64,000 bases of DNA from Saccharothrix sp. S26 (GCF_021390395.1 NZ_JAJUWT010000018.1:124001-188000), one strand, 5' to 3'. Positions 38,627 to 47,846 are shown, counted from the stretch's first letter. The notes: generated by a model from the sequence alone, not told the origin. Numbers and translations: made by a program.

Positions 38627-38661
38627 AAGGGGTCGCGACACCACTGGCGTCGCGACCCCTT
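38627..38661. terminator. Bidirectional hairpin terminator
   Basis: A 13-bp perfect inverted repeat (AAGGGGTCGCGAC / GTCGCGACCCCTT) with T residues following lies between the frameshifted membrane gene (+) and the LuxR-type gene (-). Confidence 0.8.
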
Positions 38662-38689
38662 TTCCCCATTTCGACGGGCGAACCGCTAC

Positions 38690-38893
38690 TCACAACCAGC
38701 GCTTGGACGCGGCAAGGACACCCAGCTGGAACCGGGTACGCACGCCGAGCTTGAGCTGCAAGAGCGCGATCCTGCGGCAGATCGTGCGTTCGCTCACCCC
38801 GAGTTCCCGCGCTATCGCCCGGTCGGTCGCTCCGGCCGCCATGAGGAGCAGGAGCTTCCGCGTCTGCGGGGTGGGCTCGTCTCCGACGCTCAC
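38690..38893 (-). CDS. Stand-alone LuxR-type HTH protein
   Basis: A 67-residue protein that is almost entirely a LuxR/GerE DNA-binding domain: LLLLMAAGATDRAIARELGVSERTICRRIALLQLKLGVRTRFQLG. No receiver or ligand domain precedes it; an in-frame stop lies 19 bases before the GTG start. It could be a genuine minimal regulator or the C-terminus of a decayed response regulator. It lies 59 bases downstream of the sugar isomerase gene on the same strand. RBS support is weak (AAAGGA about 11 bases away). Confidence 0.55.
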   Translation of the reverse strand: MSVGDEPTPQTRKLLLLMAAGATDRAIARELGVSERTICRRIALLQLKLGVRTRFQLGVLAASKRWL

Positions 38894-38952
38894 CGGCCTG
38901 TCATCCTTTCGCTACTACCCCACGCTTGGCACAGCGCCGTAACAGAGAGAGT

Positions 38953-39963
38953 TCAGCCATCCTCGCGGCGGGAGAACGCGGCGTCGAACGAGGCCGCGGG
39001 CGGGTCGAACAGGTGCCGCCGGATGAACCCGACCGCCTCCTCCGCGCCGCGCAGCCGGTCCATGCCGGCGTCCTCCCACTCCACCGAGACGGGCCCGGTG
39101 TAGCCGATCGCGTTCAACGCCCGGAACGACTCCTCCCACGGCACGTCACCGTGCCCGGTGGAGACGAAGTCCCAGCCGCGCCGCGGGTCCGCCCACGCCA
39201 GGTGCGACCCCAGCCGGCCGTTGCGCCCGTCGAACCGCTTCTTCGTGTCCTTGCAGTCCACGTGGTAGATCCGGTCGGCGAAGTCGAGGATGAACCCGAC
39301 CGGGTCCAGGTCCTGCCACACGAAGTGCGACGGGTCCCAGTTCAGGCCGAACGCCGGCCGGTCGCCCACCGCGGCCAGCGCCCGCCGCGTCGTCCAGTAG
39401 TCGTACGCGATCTCCGACGGGTGCACCTCGTGCGCGAACCGCACCCCCACCTCGTCGAACACGTCCAGGATCGGGTTCCACCGGCGGGCGAAGTCGGCGT
39501 ACCCCTCGTCGATCACCTCCCGCGACACCGGCGGGAACATCGCCACGTACTTCCAGATCGACGAGCCGGTGAACCCGACCACGGTGCCCACGCCCAGCCG
39601 TGCCGCCGCGCGGGCCGTGTCGGCCATCTCCGCGGCCGCCCGCTCCCGCACACCCTCCGGCGAGCCGTCACCCCAGATCCGGGCGGGCAGGATTGCCTGG
39701 TGGCGGAAGTCGATCGGGTCGTCGCACACCGCCTGCCCGACCAGGTGGTTCGAGATCGCCCACACGCCCAGCCCGTACTTCTCCAGCACCGCCCGCTTCG
39801 CGGGCACGTAGTCGTCGTCCGCCAACGCCCTGTCCACCTCGAAGTGGTCACCCGAGCAGGCGATCTCCAGCCCGTCGTAACCCCACCCGGAAGCCAGCCG
39901 GCACACCTCCTCGAACGGCAGGTCGGCCCACTGGCCGGTGAACAGCGTGACCGGTCGGCTCAT
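38953..39963 (-). CDS. Sugar phosphate isomerase/epimerase-like TIM-barrel protein
   Basis: A 336-residue protein of the AP-endonuclease-2/xylose-isomerase-like TIM-barrel superfamily. Metal-ligand blocks are visible: HEVHPSEIAYDY, NWDPSHFVWQDLDP, IYHVDCKDTKKRF, and near the end GPVSVEWEDAGMDR, whose Glu is the usual last ligand. It probably isomerises or epimerises a sugar or inositol derivative in the cytoplasm. The start overlaps the stop of a truncated upstream frame by four bases (ATGA), so it was once part of an operon. It appears intact although its neighbours are damaged. Confidence 0.85.
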   Translation of the reverse strand: MSRPVTLFTGQWADLPFEEVCRLASGWGYDGLEIACSGDHFEVDRALADDDYVPAKRAVLEKYGLGVWAISNHLVGQAVCDDPIDFRHQAILPARIWGDGSPEGVRERAAAEMADTARAAARLGVGTVVGFTGSSIWKYVAMFPPVSREVIDEGYADFARRWNPILDVFDEVGVRFAHEVHPSEIAYDYWTTRRALAAVGDRPAFGLNWDPSHFVWQDLDPVGFILDFADRIYHVDCKDTKKRFDGRNGRLGSHLAWADPRRGWDFVSTGHGDVPWEESFRALNAIGYTGPVSVEWEDAGMDRLRGAEEAVGFIRRHLFDPPAASFDAAFSRREDG

Positions 39964-40215
39964 CGGTTGATCCCTTCCACGGGTGCGGACAGACGTCGCA
40001 GTTGGAGCAACGGGTCGCGGACGTTGGCGGCGTCGATCCGACCGGTGCGGTCCACCCGGTCCGGCACGTTCGAGTCGGAGCGGAGCAGCACCGGGCCGTC
40101 CGCGACCCGGTCGGGCAACCTGCCGCGGGTGCCGCGTACGCGGGTCGGGTCGAGCGACACGACGTTCATCGCGCAGCGCAGCACGAGCTCCCTGCGCTCC
40201 AGGTTGAACCGGGCC
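39960..40215 (-). pseudogene. C-terminal fragment of an unidentified gene upstream of the isomerase
   Basis: The minus-strand frame ends ARFNLERRELVLRCAMNVVSLD, VRGTRGRLP, GPVLLRSDSNVPDRVDRTGRIDAANVRDPLLQL and stops in an ATGA overlap with the isomerase. It has good coding character, but I cannot name it; phosphodiesterase-type or oxidoreductase C-termini were considered. Beyond about 40215 the frame turns into the reverse side of a plus-strand fragment, so the 5' part was lost. Confidence 0.4.
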
Positions 40216-40232
40216 TCGCCCCGGGCGAGATC

Positions 40233-40440
40233 GGGGGCGCGCTCGACGTGGCGGTCACCGACCCCGGTGGCACGAGGAAGCCGGTCGCGGTGTTCCGCGG
40301 CCCGGCCAACCAGTTCACGCAGGACTCGTTCACGTTCATCGGCAATGGCGTGCCGGTCGACGCTGCGCCGCACGTGACCGTCACGGCGGACCCGGTGACC
40401 GGGCAGCAACCCGGCGACGAGGAGATCACGGACAAGTGCA
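40233..40440 (+). pseudogene. C-terminal fragment of a secreted beta-sandwich protein
   Basis: The plus frame reads ALDVAVTDPGGTRKPVAVFRG, NQFTQDSFTFIGNGVPVDAAPHVTVTADP. This looks like the tail of a secreted glycosidase or carbohydrate-binding module. It has no start and no upstream continuation. It meets the preceding minus-strand fragment head-on, marking a rearrangement point. Confidence 0.4.
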
Positions 40441-40552
40441 GGCACCAGGACGAACACGGTGCGCAAGCGGAATACGTGAGTTCTCACTGTTCTTCACACG
40501 CTTTCTGTTCCGCCCGGCGTGCCGGCGCCGGTGTGTTTCGGGTGACGGGCGG

Positions 40553-41167
40553 TCAGCGGGTGCCGATCACCTCCTTCAGGAACCTCAGGTCGTCTGTGGC
40601 GAGCGCGTCCTGGGTCGGCGCGGCGGTCGCGATGCTCGCGTTCTCGCCGGTGAACGACTCGACGCACAGCGGCCCGGTGTAGCGGGCCTCGGCGAGGGCG
40701 GCGACGACGTCGGCCCAGTCCAACTCGCGGACCATCGGGTGAAACCGGCAGACGAACGGGACCGTCGCCACCCGACTGGCGGCCTCCGCCGCGCCGGTCG
40801 GCGCCGTGGCGTCCGCGACACCGGTGGCCGGCGGCTTCTCGCAGATCACGTGCGCACCCGCGGCCGGCGCGACGTCGACCGCCTCGGCATGCCGGGCGTT
40901 GGGCGTGCACACGTGCACCACATCCGCCCCGGCCTCGGCCGGCAGCGCGTGCAGGTCGGCATAGCCGCGCTCCGCGCCGACTCCCCCCGCGGCGTCGGCC
41001 GCGCCGTCCGCAGTGCCGGCCACCGCGGCGACGACTTCGGCTCCAGCGCGCCGCGCCGCCGCGGCGTGCACACGACCCATGAAGCCGGTACCCACCACGG
41101 TGATCCGCAGGGTCCGAGGCTCGGTACAACCACACGCGGCCGTGTCAGTTAGGTGGGTCACAGTCAT
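40553..41167 (-). pseudogene. Chimeric Gfo/Idh/MocA N-terminus fused to a TIM-barrel isomerase C-terminus
   Basis: The first two thirds (about residues 20-140) are the NAD-binding half of a Gfo/Idh/MocA oxidoreductase: LRITVVGTGFMGRVHAAAARRAG, ADVVHVCTPNARHAEA, GAHVICEKPPAT, VPFVCRFHPMVRE. Immediately after MVRE the sequence becomes LDWADVVAALAEARYTGPLCVESFTGENASIATAA and LRFLKEVIG, the C-terminal end of a sugar isomerase/epimerase. Both parts are in one frame, so an in-frame deletion joined two adjacent genes. The dehydrogenase substrate domain and the isomerase barrel are missing, so function is doubtful. It is divergent from the broken ROK gene. Confidence 0.65.
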
Positions 41168-41268
41168 GCGGCGAACCGTAAGTGGGGTAATGGCGGGTGT
41201 CAATCAAAAGTCGGCTAGGTTTTGGCGACATACGTACATAAGTCGTCCGTTCCTGGTTAAATCGAGGC

Positions 41269-42424
41269 GTGACCGAAGACCCCTTCCTCGGCGTCGCGTC
41301 ACCTGGAGAGCTGCTGCGCCTGCTCCGCGACGGCGTGCCGCGCACCCGCACCGAACTGACTTCGGCGACCGGTCTCGCCCGGTCGACCGTGCGGAACAGG
41401 TTGGACGCCCTGCTGGACGCCGGCTTGGTCAAGAAGGGGCCAGCGAGGCATCGACCGGCGGGCCGCTTCGTGTTCAACCCACGGGCGCGGGTCGTCCTCG
41501 CCGCCGAGGTGGGGGGCCACACACGCCACCGCGGCGGTGACCGACCTGACCAGCTCGCCGCTCGCTCAGCGCCGCATCAAGCAGGACGTCGCCGACGGTC
41601 CCGCTGTCGTCCTGCCGGCGCTGATCGAGGCAGGGAAGGCGTTGCTGACCGAAGCCGGGCTGGAATCGACGCAGCTAGCGGGCGTCGGCATCGGTCTGCC
41701 GGGCCTGGTCGAGCACAAGACCGAGCGACCGAACAAACCCCCGATCATGCCGGGGTGGGACGACTACGACGTCCCCGGGCACGTCACCGCTGAGCTCGGC
41801 GTCCGCGGTCCTGGTGGACAACGAGGTCAACCTCATGGCGCTGGGCGAGCACACCAAGTGCTTCCCCGACGCCGACGACGTCATCGTGGGCAAGGTGGCC
41901 ACCGGCATAGGTTCCGGGTTCATCGGCAACGGCGAGCTGCACCGCGGCGCCATGGGCGCGGCCGGCGACCTCGGCCACATCGCCGCCCCGGACGCGGGCG
42001 ACGTGCCGTGCCGCTGCGGCAACACCGGCTGCCTCGAAGCCGTCACCAGCGGCTCGGCCATCGCCGCCGCACTGCGCGCCAAGGGGATCGACGCCCACAC
42101 CAGCGCCGATGTCGTCGCACTGGTACGGGTGGGCAACCTCGAAGCCGGCCAGCTCGTGTGACGAGCCGGCCGCACCATCGGTGACGTCCTCGCCTCCTGC
42201 GTCAGCACGTTCAACCCGTCCCTGATCGTCATCGGTGGCGCCCTCGCGCCGGCCGGCGAGATGCTGCTCGCCGGAGTGCGGGAGGCCATCTACCGGCGCT
42301 CGCTACCGAGAACCTCCGCATCGCCCCCTCCCAGGTGGGTGACGACGTCGGTGTCCTCGGCGCGGCCGAGATGGTGGTCAAGTACGCGCTCTCACCGTCC
42401 TTCGTGGACCGCCAACTCGCCTGA
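41269..42424 (+). pseudogene. ROK-family repressor/kinase, multiply frameshifted
   Basis: Four frames combine into one ROK protein. The N-terminal HTH reads LLRLLRDGVPRTRTELTSATGLARSTVRNRLDALLDAGLV; then AGVGIGLPGLVEHKT; VGKVATGIGSGFIGNGELHRG and the zinc-type motif CRCGNTGCLEAV; finally FNPSLIVIGGALAPAGEMLLAG and VLGAAEMVVKYALSP. Frameshifts fall near 41515, 41800 and 42305, and an in-frame TGA at 42159 interrupts QLV*RAGRTIGDV. An intact ancestor would have been a sugar-responsive repressor for the divergent oxidoreductase/isomerase genes, which are themselves damaged. Confidence 0.85.
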
Positions 42425-42722
42425 CCGGCCGGCTCGACCCCACCACGACTTCCCCACCCAGCGAAGGTTCGTTGCGCCGCACGAAGCCGTCGCCCGAGCC
42501 CGGAGGTCCTGTCGTGGGGTCTCGGCATGTGCAGCCGGCCGTGCGCGCCGCGGTCGACGGATCGCCCGCCCCCCGTACGCCGGGTGCCGACCGAGGTCGG
42601 GCATCGCCCCCATGACGAAAAGCCCACCGCAGGTGTGAATTGGGCGAGAGTTGGGCATCCCGGTGCCTGTAACGATCACGCCGCGTCAGGAAGACGGCGT
42701 GGCACGAGGACAAGGAAGCACC

Positions 42723-42995
42723 GTGGGCATCCTGGGTTGGATCGTTCTGGGTCTCATCGCCGGCGCCATCGCGAAGGCCATCATGCCCGGCAAGGACCCG
42801 GGCGGCATCATCATCACCATGCTGCTCGGCATCGTCGGCGCCATCATCGGCGGCTTCATCGGCCGCGCCGTCTTCGGCTCCGACATCGGCAGCTTCTTCG
42901 ACCTGAGCACCTGGCTGCTGGCCATCCTCGGCTCGCTGATCGTGCTCGGCATCTACCACGTCGTCACCAAGCGGAGCCACCGCGCCCACAGCTGA
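42723..42995 (+). CDS. GlsB/YeaQ/YmgE-family small membrane protein
   Basis: A 90-residue protein with three hydrophobic helices and the family pattern GILGWIVLGLIAGAIAKAIMPGKDPGG, then GIVGAIIGGFIGRAVFG. It starts at GTG 42723 with AAGGA six bases upstream. Members are small inner-membrane proteins often linked to general stress, with no defined activity. It is monocistronic, followed by a strong terminator, and appears intact within a decayed stretch. Confidence 0.88.
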   Translation: MGILGWIVLGLIAGAIAKAIMPGKDPGGIIITMLLGIVGAIIGGFIGRAVFGSDIGSFFDLSTWLLAILGSLIVLGIYHVVTKRSHRAHS

Positions 42996-43015
42996 CGCCG
43001 CACCACCGAACCACT

Positions 43016-43046
43016 CGGGCCCGCCGGTCATCCACCGGCGGGCCCG
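43016..43046 (+). terminator. Hairpin terminator of the GlsB-like gene
   Basis: A 13-bp perfect inverted repeat (CGGGCCCGCCGGT / ACCGGCGGGCCCG) with a 5-base loop, 20 bases after the stop. Confidence 0.8.
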
Positions 43047-43499
43047 ACCCATGTCCACCACCGCACGGCGGTTATCACCGTCGGAGGTGGGACTGCACCG
43101 CGAATCGACGTACGAAACGCTCACCAACGGCCAACATGCCCCCGAAGATGGCGTTCGTGTCTACTTGGGACTGATCCGGGCTCGCCCCGCGGCTTGGTCC
43201 AGACGTAGGCGCCGATGTTCGGCTTCGGCGCGACTTTCGGCCGGTGATCGCGCTGATCCGGTCCAACCGCACACCGGTGGGCTGGTTCGCGATGCGAGAG
43301 CCGCCCGGCTCGGCGGCCGCCTGACGCGACCGCTGCGTGTTCACGTACAACATCCTGTGGCGGCCAGGTCGAACGTCGTCACATCAGTGCAGAAACCACG
43401 CCACCACTCCTTGCCTGGTTGGTCGATCAGACCGGACGGCGCGTTCCGGTGACACACCACCGTCACCACGCCGCCGCGCCGGTCGAAGGCGAGCACGTG

Positions 43500-43749
43500 G
43501 TCGACATCGCGGCCCGCGGTGCCGCGCTCGCCCAGCCGGGATCTCGGTCAATGCCAGGTTCGCCGGGGAAGTGACATCACCCGAGCGGCTACCGTTGAGC
43601 GACAGGGGCGCCGCCTTCTGCCCGTACGGCGTGGCGTAGCGGATGGTGAGGTCGTGCAGCCCACCGGCGCTCGACGGGACGGTGAGGGTGACCTCGTCCC
43701 TGGGCCGGTCGAACCCGGCAACGTAATCCGCGTCCGAGAACCCCCTCAC
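43500..43749 (-). pseudogene. CBM35/CBM6-like domain remnant
   Basis: The minus frame reads YVAGFDRPRDEVTLTVPSSAGGLHDLTIRYATPYGQKAAPLSLNG. This is the core of a carbohydrate-binding beta-sandwich attached to mannan- or galactan-active enzymes. It continues to LTEIPAGR and then loses the frame. No catalytic domain is attached. It is one of several glycosidase scraps between 43.4 and 44.5 kb. Confidence 0.5.
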
Positions 43750-44076
43750 GCTCGAGTGTCAGAGCACCGGCGAGGTCGAAGTTCCCGTCGCGCCAAATCG
43801 GAAATCGCGGGCGTGCGCCCGACGCGGCGTCGAACGCGTCGGGCGCACGTCACGCGCCACACCTACCGGCGCGGTGCGCAAGACACCCGGTGACGCAGCA
43901 GTCGGCCCGGAACCGACACTGCGACCAGGAGCCCCTCGGTTCCGCCGGACCCGGTTCGCCCGCTGCCGGTCGGACGGTCGTCCGGCCGGCGAGCCGGTTC
44001 CTCTCACAGGTGGGCGGTACCGGCCCCGGACCCGGCAGTCGGCGGGCTGACTGATGGGCCGGGGCGAGGTGGCGAC

Positions 44077-44437
44077 TCAGCCGTTGGTGCAGGACTGGCC
44101 GCTGACGGTGAACGCGGTGGGATCGGTGTTCTGACCGCTGAACGAGCCGTTGAACTTCATCCGAAGTCGAGCCGCCCGACGCGAGGTTGCCGTTCCACAA
44201 GACGTTCGTGGCCGTCACCTCGGTGCCGGTCTGCGCCCAGTTGCCGACCAGCCGCCCGAGAGTGACCGCCTGGTTGCCGGGGAAGGCGAACTTCCCGAGC
44301 GGGTCGAGTTCGTCCACGCCGAGCGGGCCGACGTCCGCGCCCCAGTACACGACCTCCGGCAAGCCTTCGACCTGCGGCGCCAGCACGGGCGACACACCGG
44401 CCGCCGCGAGCACGACCGGATGCCCGTGCCAGGGCAC
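44077..44437 (-). pseudogene. GH36-like N-terminus joined to a CBM2 remnant
   Basis: The 5' part (HPVVLAAAGVSPVLAP, LPEVVYWGADVGPLGVDEL) resembles the N-terminal beta-domain of a GH36 alpha-galactosidase. After DPLG it changes directly to a CBM2 (FPGNQAVTLGRLVGNWAQ, VTATNVLWNGNLASGGSTS). The CBM2 end, FNGSFSGQNTDPTAFTVSGQSCTNG with stop at 44077, is in another frame. The catalytic barrel is gone. This is deletion debris of at least two glycosidase genes. Confidence 0.5.
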
Positions 44438-44943
44438 GTTACGAGCCAGGAGGAGTCTTTATCAATGACAGTGACAAAGGTACGCTGCGGTCAGCGAAGA
44501 GAAGCACCGATCACGCGGAACCCGACAGCTGACCAGGCCAGCACGGGCGACGTCACGGACATGGTCGTTCGGCCTGTGGAGGTTCCCGGATACCACAGCC
44601 GGACGTCGAAGGGCGCGTCGACGCCAGTGCCGATCAGGTGCCGGCCACAGCGTCGGACAGGCGGTGTGCATGAGGCCCTGGAACGGGCCGGGAGTCAAGA
44701 TTCGCCAAAACGCCCACCTTGACACCGTGCACACCGGCCGCAGTATTACGCGACGACTACCCCGCCGGCTCGCCGCGAACCGCGTACGGACTGCCACTCG
44801 TCATCGGGCCGGCCGAAGCCCGCCGCCCCCGGCGTCCGCCTGGGCTCGTGGACGTGTCACCACCGGTGGTCTAGCAGATCTCGGGAGCCCCAGAGCTTGA
44901 CCCACCGCGAACATCGCGGTATACGCCAGCGACAAGTACAACG
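44438..44943. other. No recognisable gene
   Basis: About 500 bases upstream of the fucosidase control region. Short frames exist on both strands but none resembles a family or has an RBS. The part next to the fucosidase gene is clearly poorer in G+C, as expected for a promoter. Confidence 0.4.
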
Positions 44944-45061
44944 ATACATCAGACGATTCCGTACCCGAACGGTTACATGAAGTTACCAACCGACGGATGA
45001 TGTCAGTCCATTCGATGCTTCCGCATGCACAGTCTTGACCTGGATGTAACAGACATCATAT
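44944..45061. promoter_or_regulatory. Putative GntR-controlled promoter region of the fucosidase gene
   Basis: Three motif copies occur: ATACATCAGAC (44944-44954), GATGATGTC (44996-45004) and GACATCATAT (45052-45061). The first and third recur, the third as its reverse complement, in the intergenic region of the GntR and mutarotase genes (47847-47857 and 47926-47935). They are candidate half sites for the FadR-type regulator at 47968. Confidence 0.55.
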
Positions 45062-45106
45062 GTTCCTCGAACATTGGTCAGCTCGTCAGCCCGTCAGGAG
45101 GCGACC

Positions 45107-47077
45107 GTGAGTGAAGACCCGGCAGCGCGGCTGGACCGTCGCACCGTTCTGCGGAACATCGCCGTGGCCGCAGGAGCCGCCGCAGTGGGGCCGCTCGCTT
45201 TCTCGGCCGGTGCCGCCGCAGCGCCGTACGGCGGTGCGGCCGTCGACTCGATCAGCGCGCAGGCGGCTGGGAACCTGCAGAGCCTCCAGCAGGCCTTCGT
45301 CGACATGCGCTTCGGCATGTTCATCCACTACAACATGGCGACCTACAGCGACGAGGAATGGGCCTCCCCCAACCTCAACCCCCGGTTGTTCGCCCCGACC
45401 GCGCTGGACTGCGCGCAGTGGGCGGCGACCGCGAAAGCGGCGGGCATGTCGTGGGCGGCGTTGACCACCAAGCACCACGACGGCTTCTGCCTGTGGCCGA
45501 CCGAGCAGACCGGCTACAACGTCATGAACAGCTCGACCCCGCGCGACGTCGTCCGCGAGTACGTCGACGCGTTCCGCGCGCAGGGCCTCAAGCCCTGCTT
45601 CTACTTCTCCATCTGGGACCGCACGCGGGGAGTCGCCGACGGGTCCGTCACGCGCGCCGACATCGACTTCGTCAAGAACCAGCTCACCGAACTGCTGACC
45701 TGGTACGGCGAGATCCCGGTGCTGATCATCGACGGCTGGGCCTGGCAGATGGGCCATCGGGCGGTGCCGTACCAGGAGATCCGGGAGCACGTGAAGACGC
45801 TGCAACCGAACTGCCTGATCGTCGACCACAACGGGCAGACCGAACCGTGGCAGAACGACCTGATCTACTTCGAGGAGCCCAAGGGCATCTGGGCACCACC
45901 CGACAACACCTACGCCTCGGTGCAAGGGCAGAACATCGTCGGCACCGGGTGGTTCTGGCACCCGCGAGGCTCCCAGTACGGGTCCACGGCGGACTCACCG
46001 ACCATGAGCCCGGACGACATCGCCAACCGGCACATCAAGACGCTGGAAGCCCGCTACTGCTCGTTCCTGCTCAACTGCATGCCCAACCAGGCAGGCAAGC
46101 TCGACTCGCACATCGTGGACACCCTGCGACAGGTCGGCACCATGTGGTCGCCGAACACCTCCCGACCACCGCTGCCCCCGCAGCCCGACGTGCTGCACCA
46201 CCCGGTCACCCCCATCGCCGCCACCGCGACGAGCGGCACCGCGATCAACGCCATCGACGGCCGCCTGGACTGGTCCGGAGGAGCCGTCCAGAGCCTGTGG
46301 CAGTCCAGCGGACGGCTGCCGCAGTCGATCACCATGGACCTCGGCTCGACGCACTCCGACATCGACGCGCTGACCTACCTGCCCCGCCAGGACACCGACA
46401 ACTCCGGCGCGGTGACCACCACCGGCAACATCACCGGCTACCGCGTGCTGACCAGCACCGACGGCACCACCTTCCGCGAGGCGACCAGCGGGACGTGGGC
46501 GGCGACCAAGGCGCTCAAGCACGCCCGCTTCACGCCGGTCAGCGCCCGGTACGTACGCCTGGAAGCCACCAGCACGGTCGGCGGCGGTGACGCCATCCTC
46601 AGCGAGGTCGACTGCGGCGGTATCGCCGCCCGCCCCGTCTCCGACGGCAGCGGCACGGTGTACCGGAAGCTGGTCAATCGGCGCAGTGGCAAGGTCATCG
46701 ACGTCAGCGGCGGGTCGACCGCGGACGGAGCCGCGATCATCCAGTGGCCGGACAACGGCGGCACCAACCAACACTGGGACCTCGCGGACGCGGGCAGTGG
46801 TTACGTCAAGGTGGTGAGCCGGCGCAGCGGCAAGGTCCTCGACGTCAGCGGCGCATCGACCGCGAACGGAGCCGCCATCGTGCAGTGGCCCGACCACGGC
46901 GGCCCCAACCAGCACTGGCAAGTCGTCGACGTCGGTGACGGCTACGTGAAGCTGGTCAGCCGCAGCAGCGGCAAGGTGCTCGACGTCAACGGCGGCGTCA
47001 CCACCGATGGTGCGACGATCGTCCAGAACCAGGACACCAGCACCACCAGCCAACACTGGCGACTCGTGAGCGTATGA
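45107..47077 (+). CDS. Tat-exported GH29 alpha-L-fucosidase with F5/8C and ricin-type domains
   Basis: A 656-residue protein. A twin-arginine signal (RRTVLRNIAVAAGAAAVGPLAF) precedes the GH29 barrel (about 55-385), with FGMFIHYN, the KHHDGFCLW block and VLIIDGWAWQ, whose Asp is the expected nucleophile. An F5/8 type C/CBM32-like domain (about 390-505) and a ricin-like domain of three SGKV(L/I)DVSGG...QHW repeats (about 515-656) follow. It should release L-fucose from plant or glycoprotein glycans outside the cell. GTG 45107 has AGGAGG five bases upstream. It faces the mutarotase gene and shares control motifs with it and its GntR regulator. Confidence 0.85.
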   Translation: MSEDPAARLDRRTVLRNIAVAAGAAAVGPLAFSAGAAAAPYGGAAVDSISAQAAGNLQSLQQAFVDMRFGMFIHYNMATYSDEEWASPNLNPRLFAPTALDCAQWAATAKAAGMSWAALTTKHHDGFCLWPTEQTGYNVMNSSTPRDVVREYVDAFRAQGLKPCFYFSIWDRTRGVADGSVTRADIDFVKNQLTELLTWYGEIPVLIIDGWAWQMGHRAVPYQEIREHVKTLQPNCLIVDHNGQTEPWQNDLIYFEEPKGIWAPPDNTYASVQGQNIVGTGWFWHPRGSQYGSTADSPTMSPDDIANRHIKTLEARYCSFLLNCMPNQAGKLDSHIVDTLRQVGTMWSPNTSRPPLPPQPDVLHHPVTPIAATATSGTAINAIDGRLDWSGGAVQSLWQSSGRLPQSITMDLGSTHSDIDALTYLPRQDTDNSGAVTTTGNITGYRVLTSTDGTTFREATSGTWAATKALKHARFTPVSARYVRLEATSTVGGGDAILSEVDCGGIAARPVSDGSGTVYRKLVNRRSGKVIDVSGGSTADGAAIIQWPDNGGTNQHWDLADAGSGYVKVVSRRSGKVLDVSGASTANGAAIVQWPDHGGPNQHWQVVDVGDGYVKLVSRSSGKVLDVNGGVTTDGATIVQNQDTSTTSQHWRLVSV

Positions 47078-47138
47078 CCAGGACAAGCCGTGTGCACGGA
47101 CAGCCGGCCTGAGGACGGGCCCGCACGGCACATGCGAC

Positions 47139-47183
47139 GCGGTCACCGAGATGTGGGACGAAGCGGCCCACCTCGGTGACCGC
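47139..47183 (+). terminator. Long hairpin terminator of the fucosidase gene
   Basis: GCGGTCACCGAG (47139-47150) pairs with CTCGGTGACCGC (47172-47183), and GTGGG with CCCAC extends the stem inside. It lies about 60 bases after the stop. Confidence 0.7.
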
Positions 47184-47387
47184 GCGCCGGCCTGCTCATC
47201 CAAGTCGAGCGGCGCGCGCCGTATCGTCCGTGGTGTGCGGAGGAAGGCCGGGATTTCGGCACATCCTGCTAGGCAGCGACCACGCTCCACCGGTCGACCA
47301 GTCTGTGCTCTCCAAACCCACGGCTGCGATCCGGTCTGCTGTCCCGTGCCGATCGCTGTTGTCGTGGCCACCCGTGGCCGGTGGGAT

Positions 47388-47753
47388 TCAGTCGAGGTGC
47401 CAGACCTCGACCATCTCGGTCCAGGGCCCGCCCGGACCGTCGGTGAGGCGCCGTTGGCAAGGCTCGGTGTGGGTCCACCACCGCTGGGTGGCCGGATCCT
47501 CGGCGATCGAGGCGAGGTCTGCTTCCCAGTCGTCCCCGGTGTACTCGAAGTACCCGAACAACAGGTCGTCGTGGACAAAGATCGTGTAGTTGCGCACGTT
47601 CGCCCGGGCCAGCGCCGCTTCCACCTCCGGCCACACCGCCGCATGCAGGCGCAGGTACTCCTCCCGACGCTCGGGGCGCAGCCCGATGACCTGGCCGAAG
47701 CGCCTGCGTCGACTCGAAGCGACCGGCTCGAGCGGGGAAGGAATGGCGTTCAT
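47388..47753 (-). CDS. L-rhamnose mutarotase-like protein (possible fucose mutarotase)
   Basis: A 121-residue protein of the RhaM/YiiL type: RFGQVIGLRPERREEYLRLHAAVWPEVEAALARANVRNYTIF, then LFGYFEYTGDDWEADLA and a C-terminal TEMVEVWHLD. The Tyr and His of EEYLRLH match the catalytic pair of rhamnose mutarotases. It interconverts anomers of a 6-deoxysugar; beside a fucosidase and an L-fucose pathway, L-fucose is the more likely substrate here, although the family is named for rhamnose. GGAGG precedes the ATG. It is divergent from the GntR gene. Confidence 0.82.
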   Translation of the reverse strand: MNAIPSPLEPVASSRRRRFGQVIGLRPERREEYLRLHAAVWPEVEAALARANVRNYTIFVHDDLLFGYFEYTGDDWEADLASIAEDPATQRWWTHTEPCQRRLTDGPGGPWTEMVEVWHLD

Positions 47754-47846
47754 CCCGTGGTCCTCCAGTGCTGACTGTCCGGGAATGCGGTGGCGGACGG
47801 GTCGGCACAACTTCGCAGTCACCTCGCCAACTCCGCAGCACCTACC

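Noticed and set aside
47139..47183. A regulatory palindrome for a repressor
   Set aside because: The 12-bp arms with inner stem extension, located just after the fucosidase stop, fit a terminator better than an operator.
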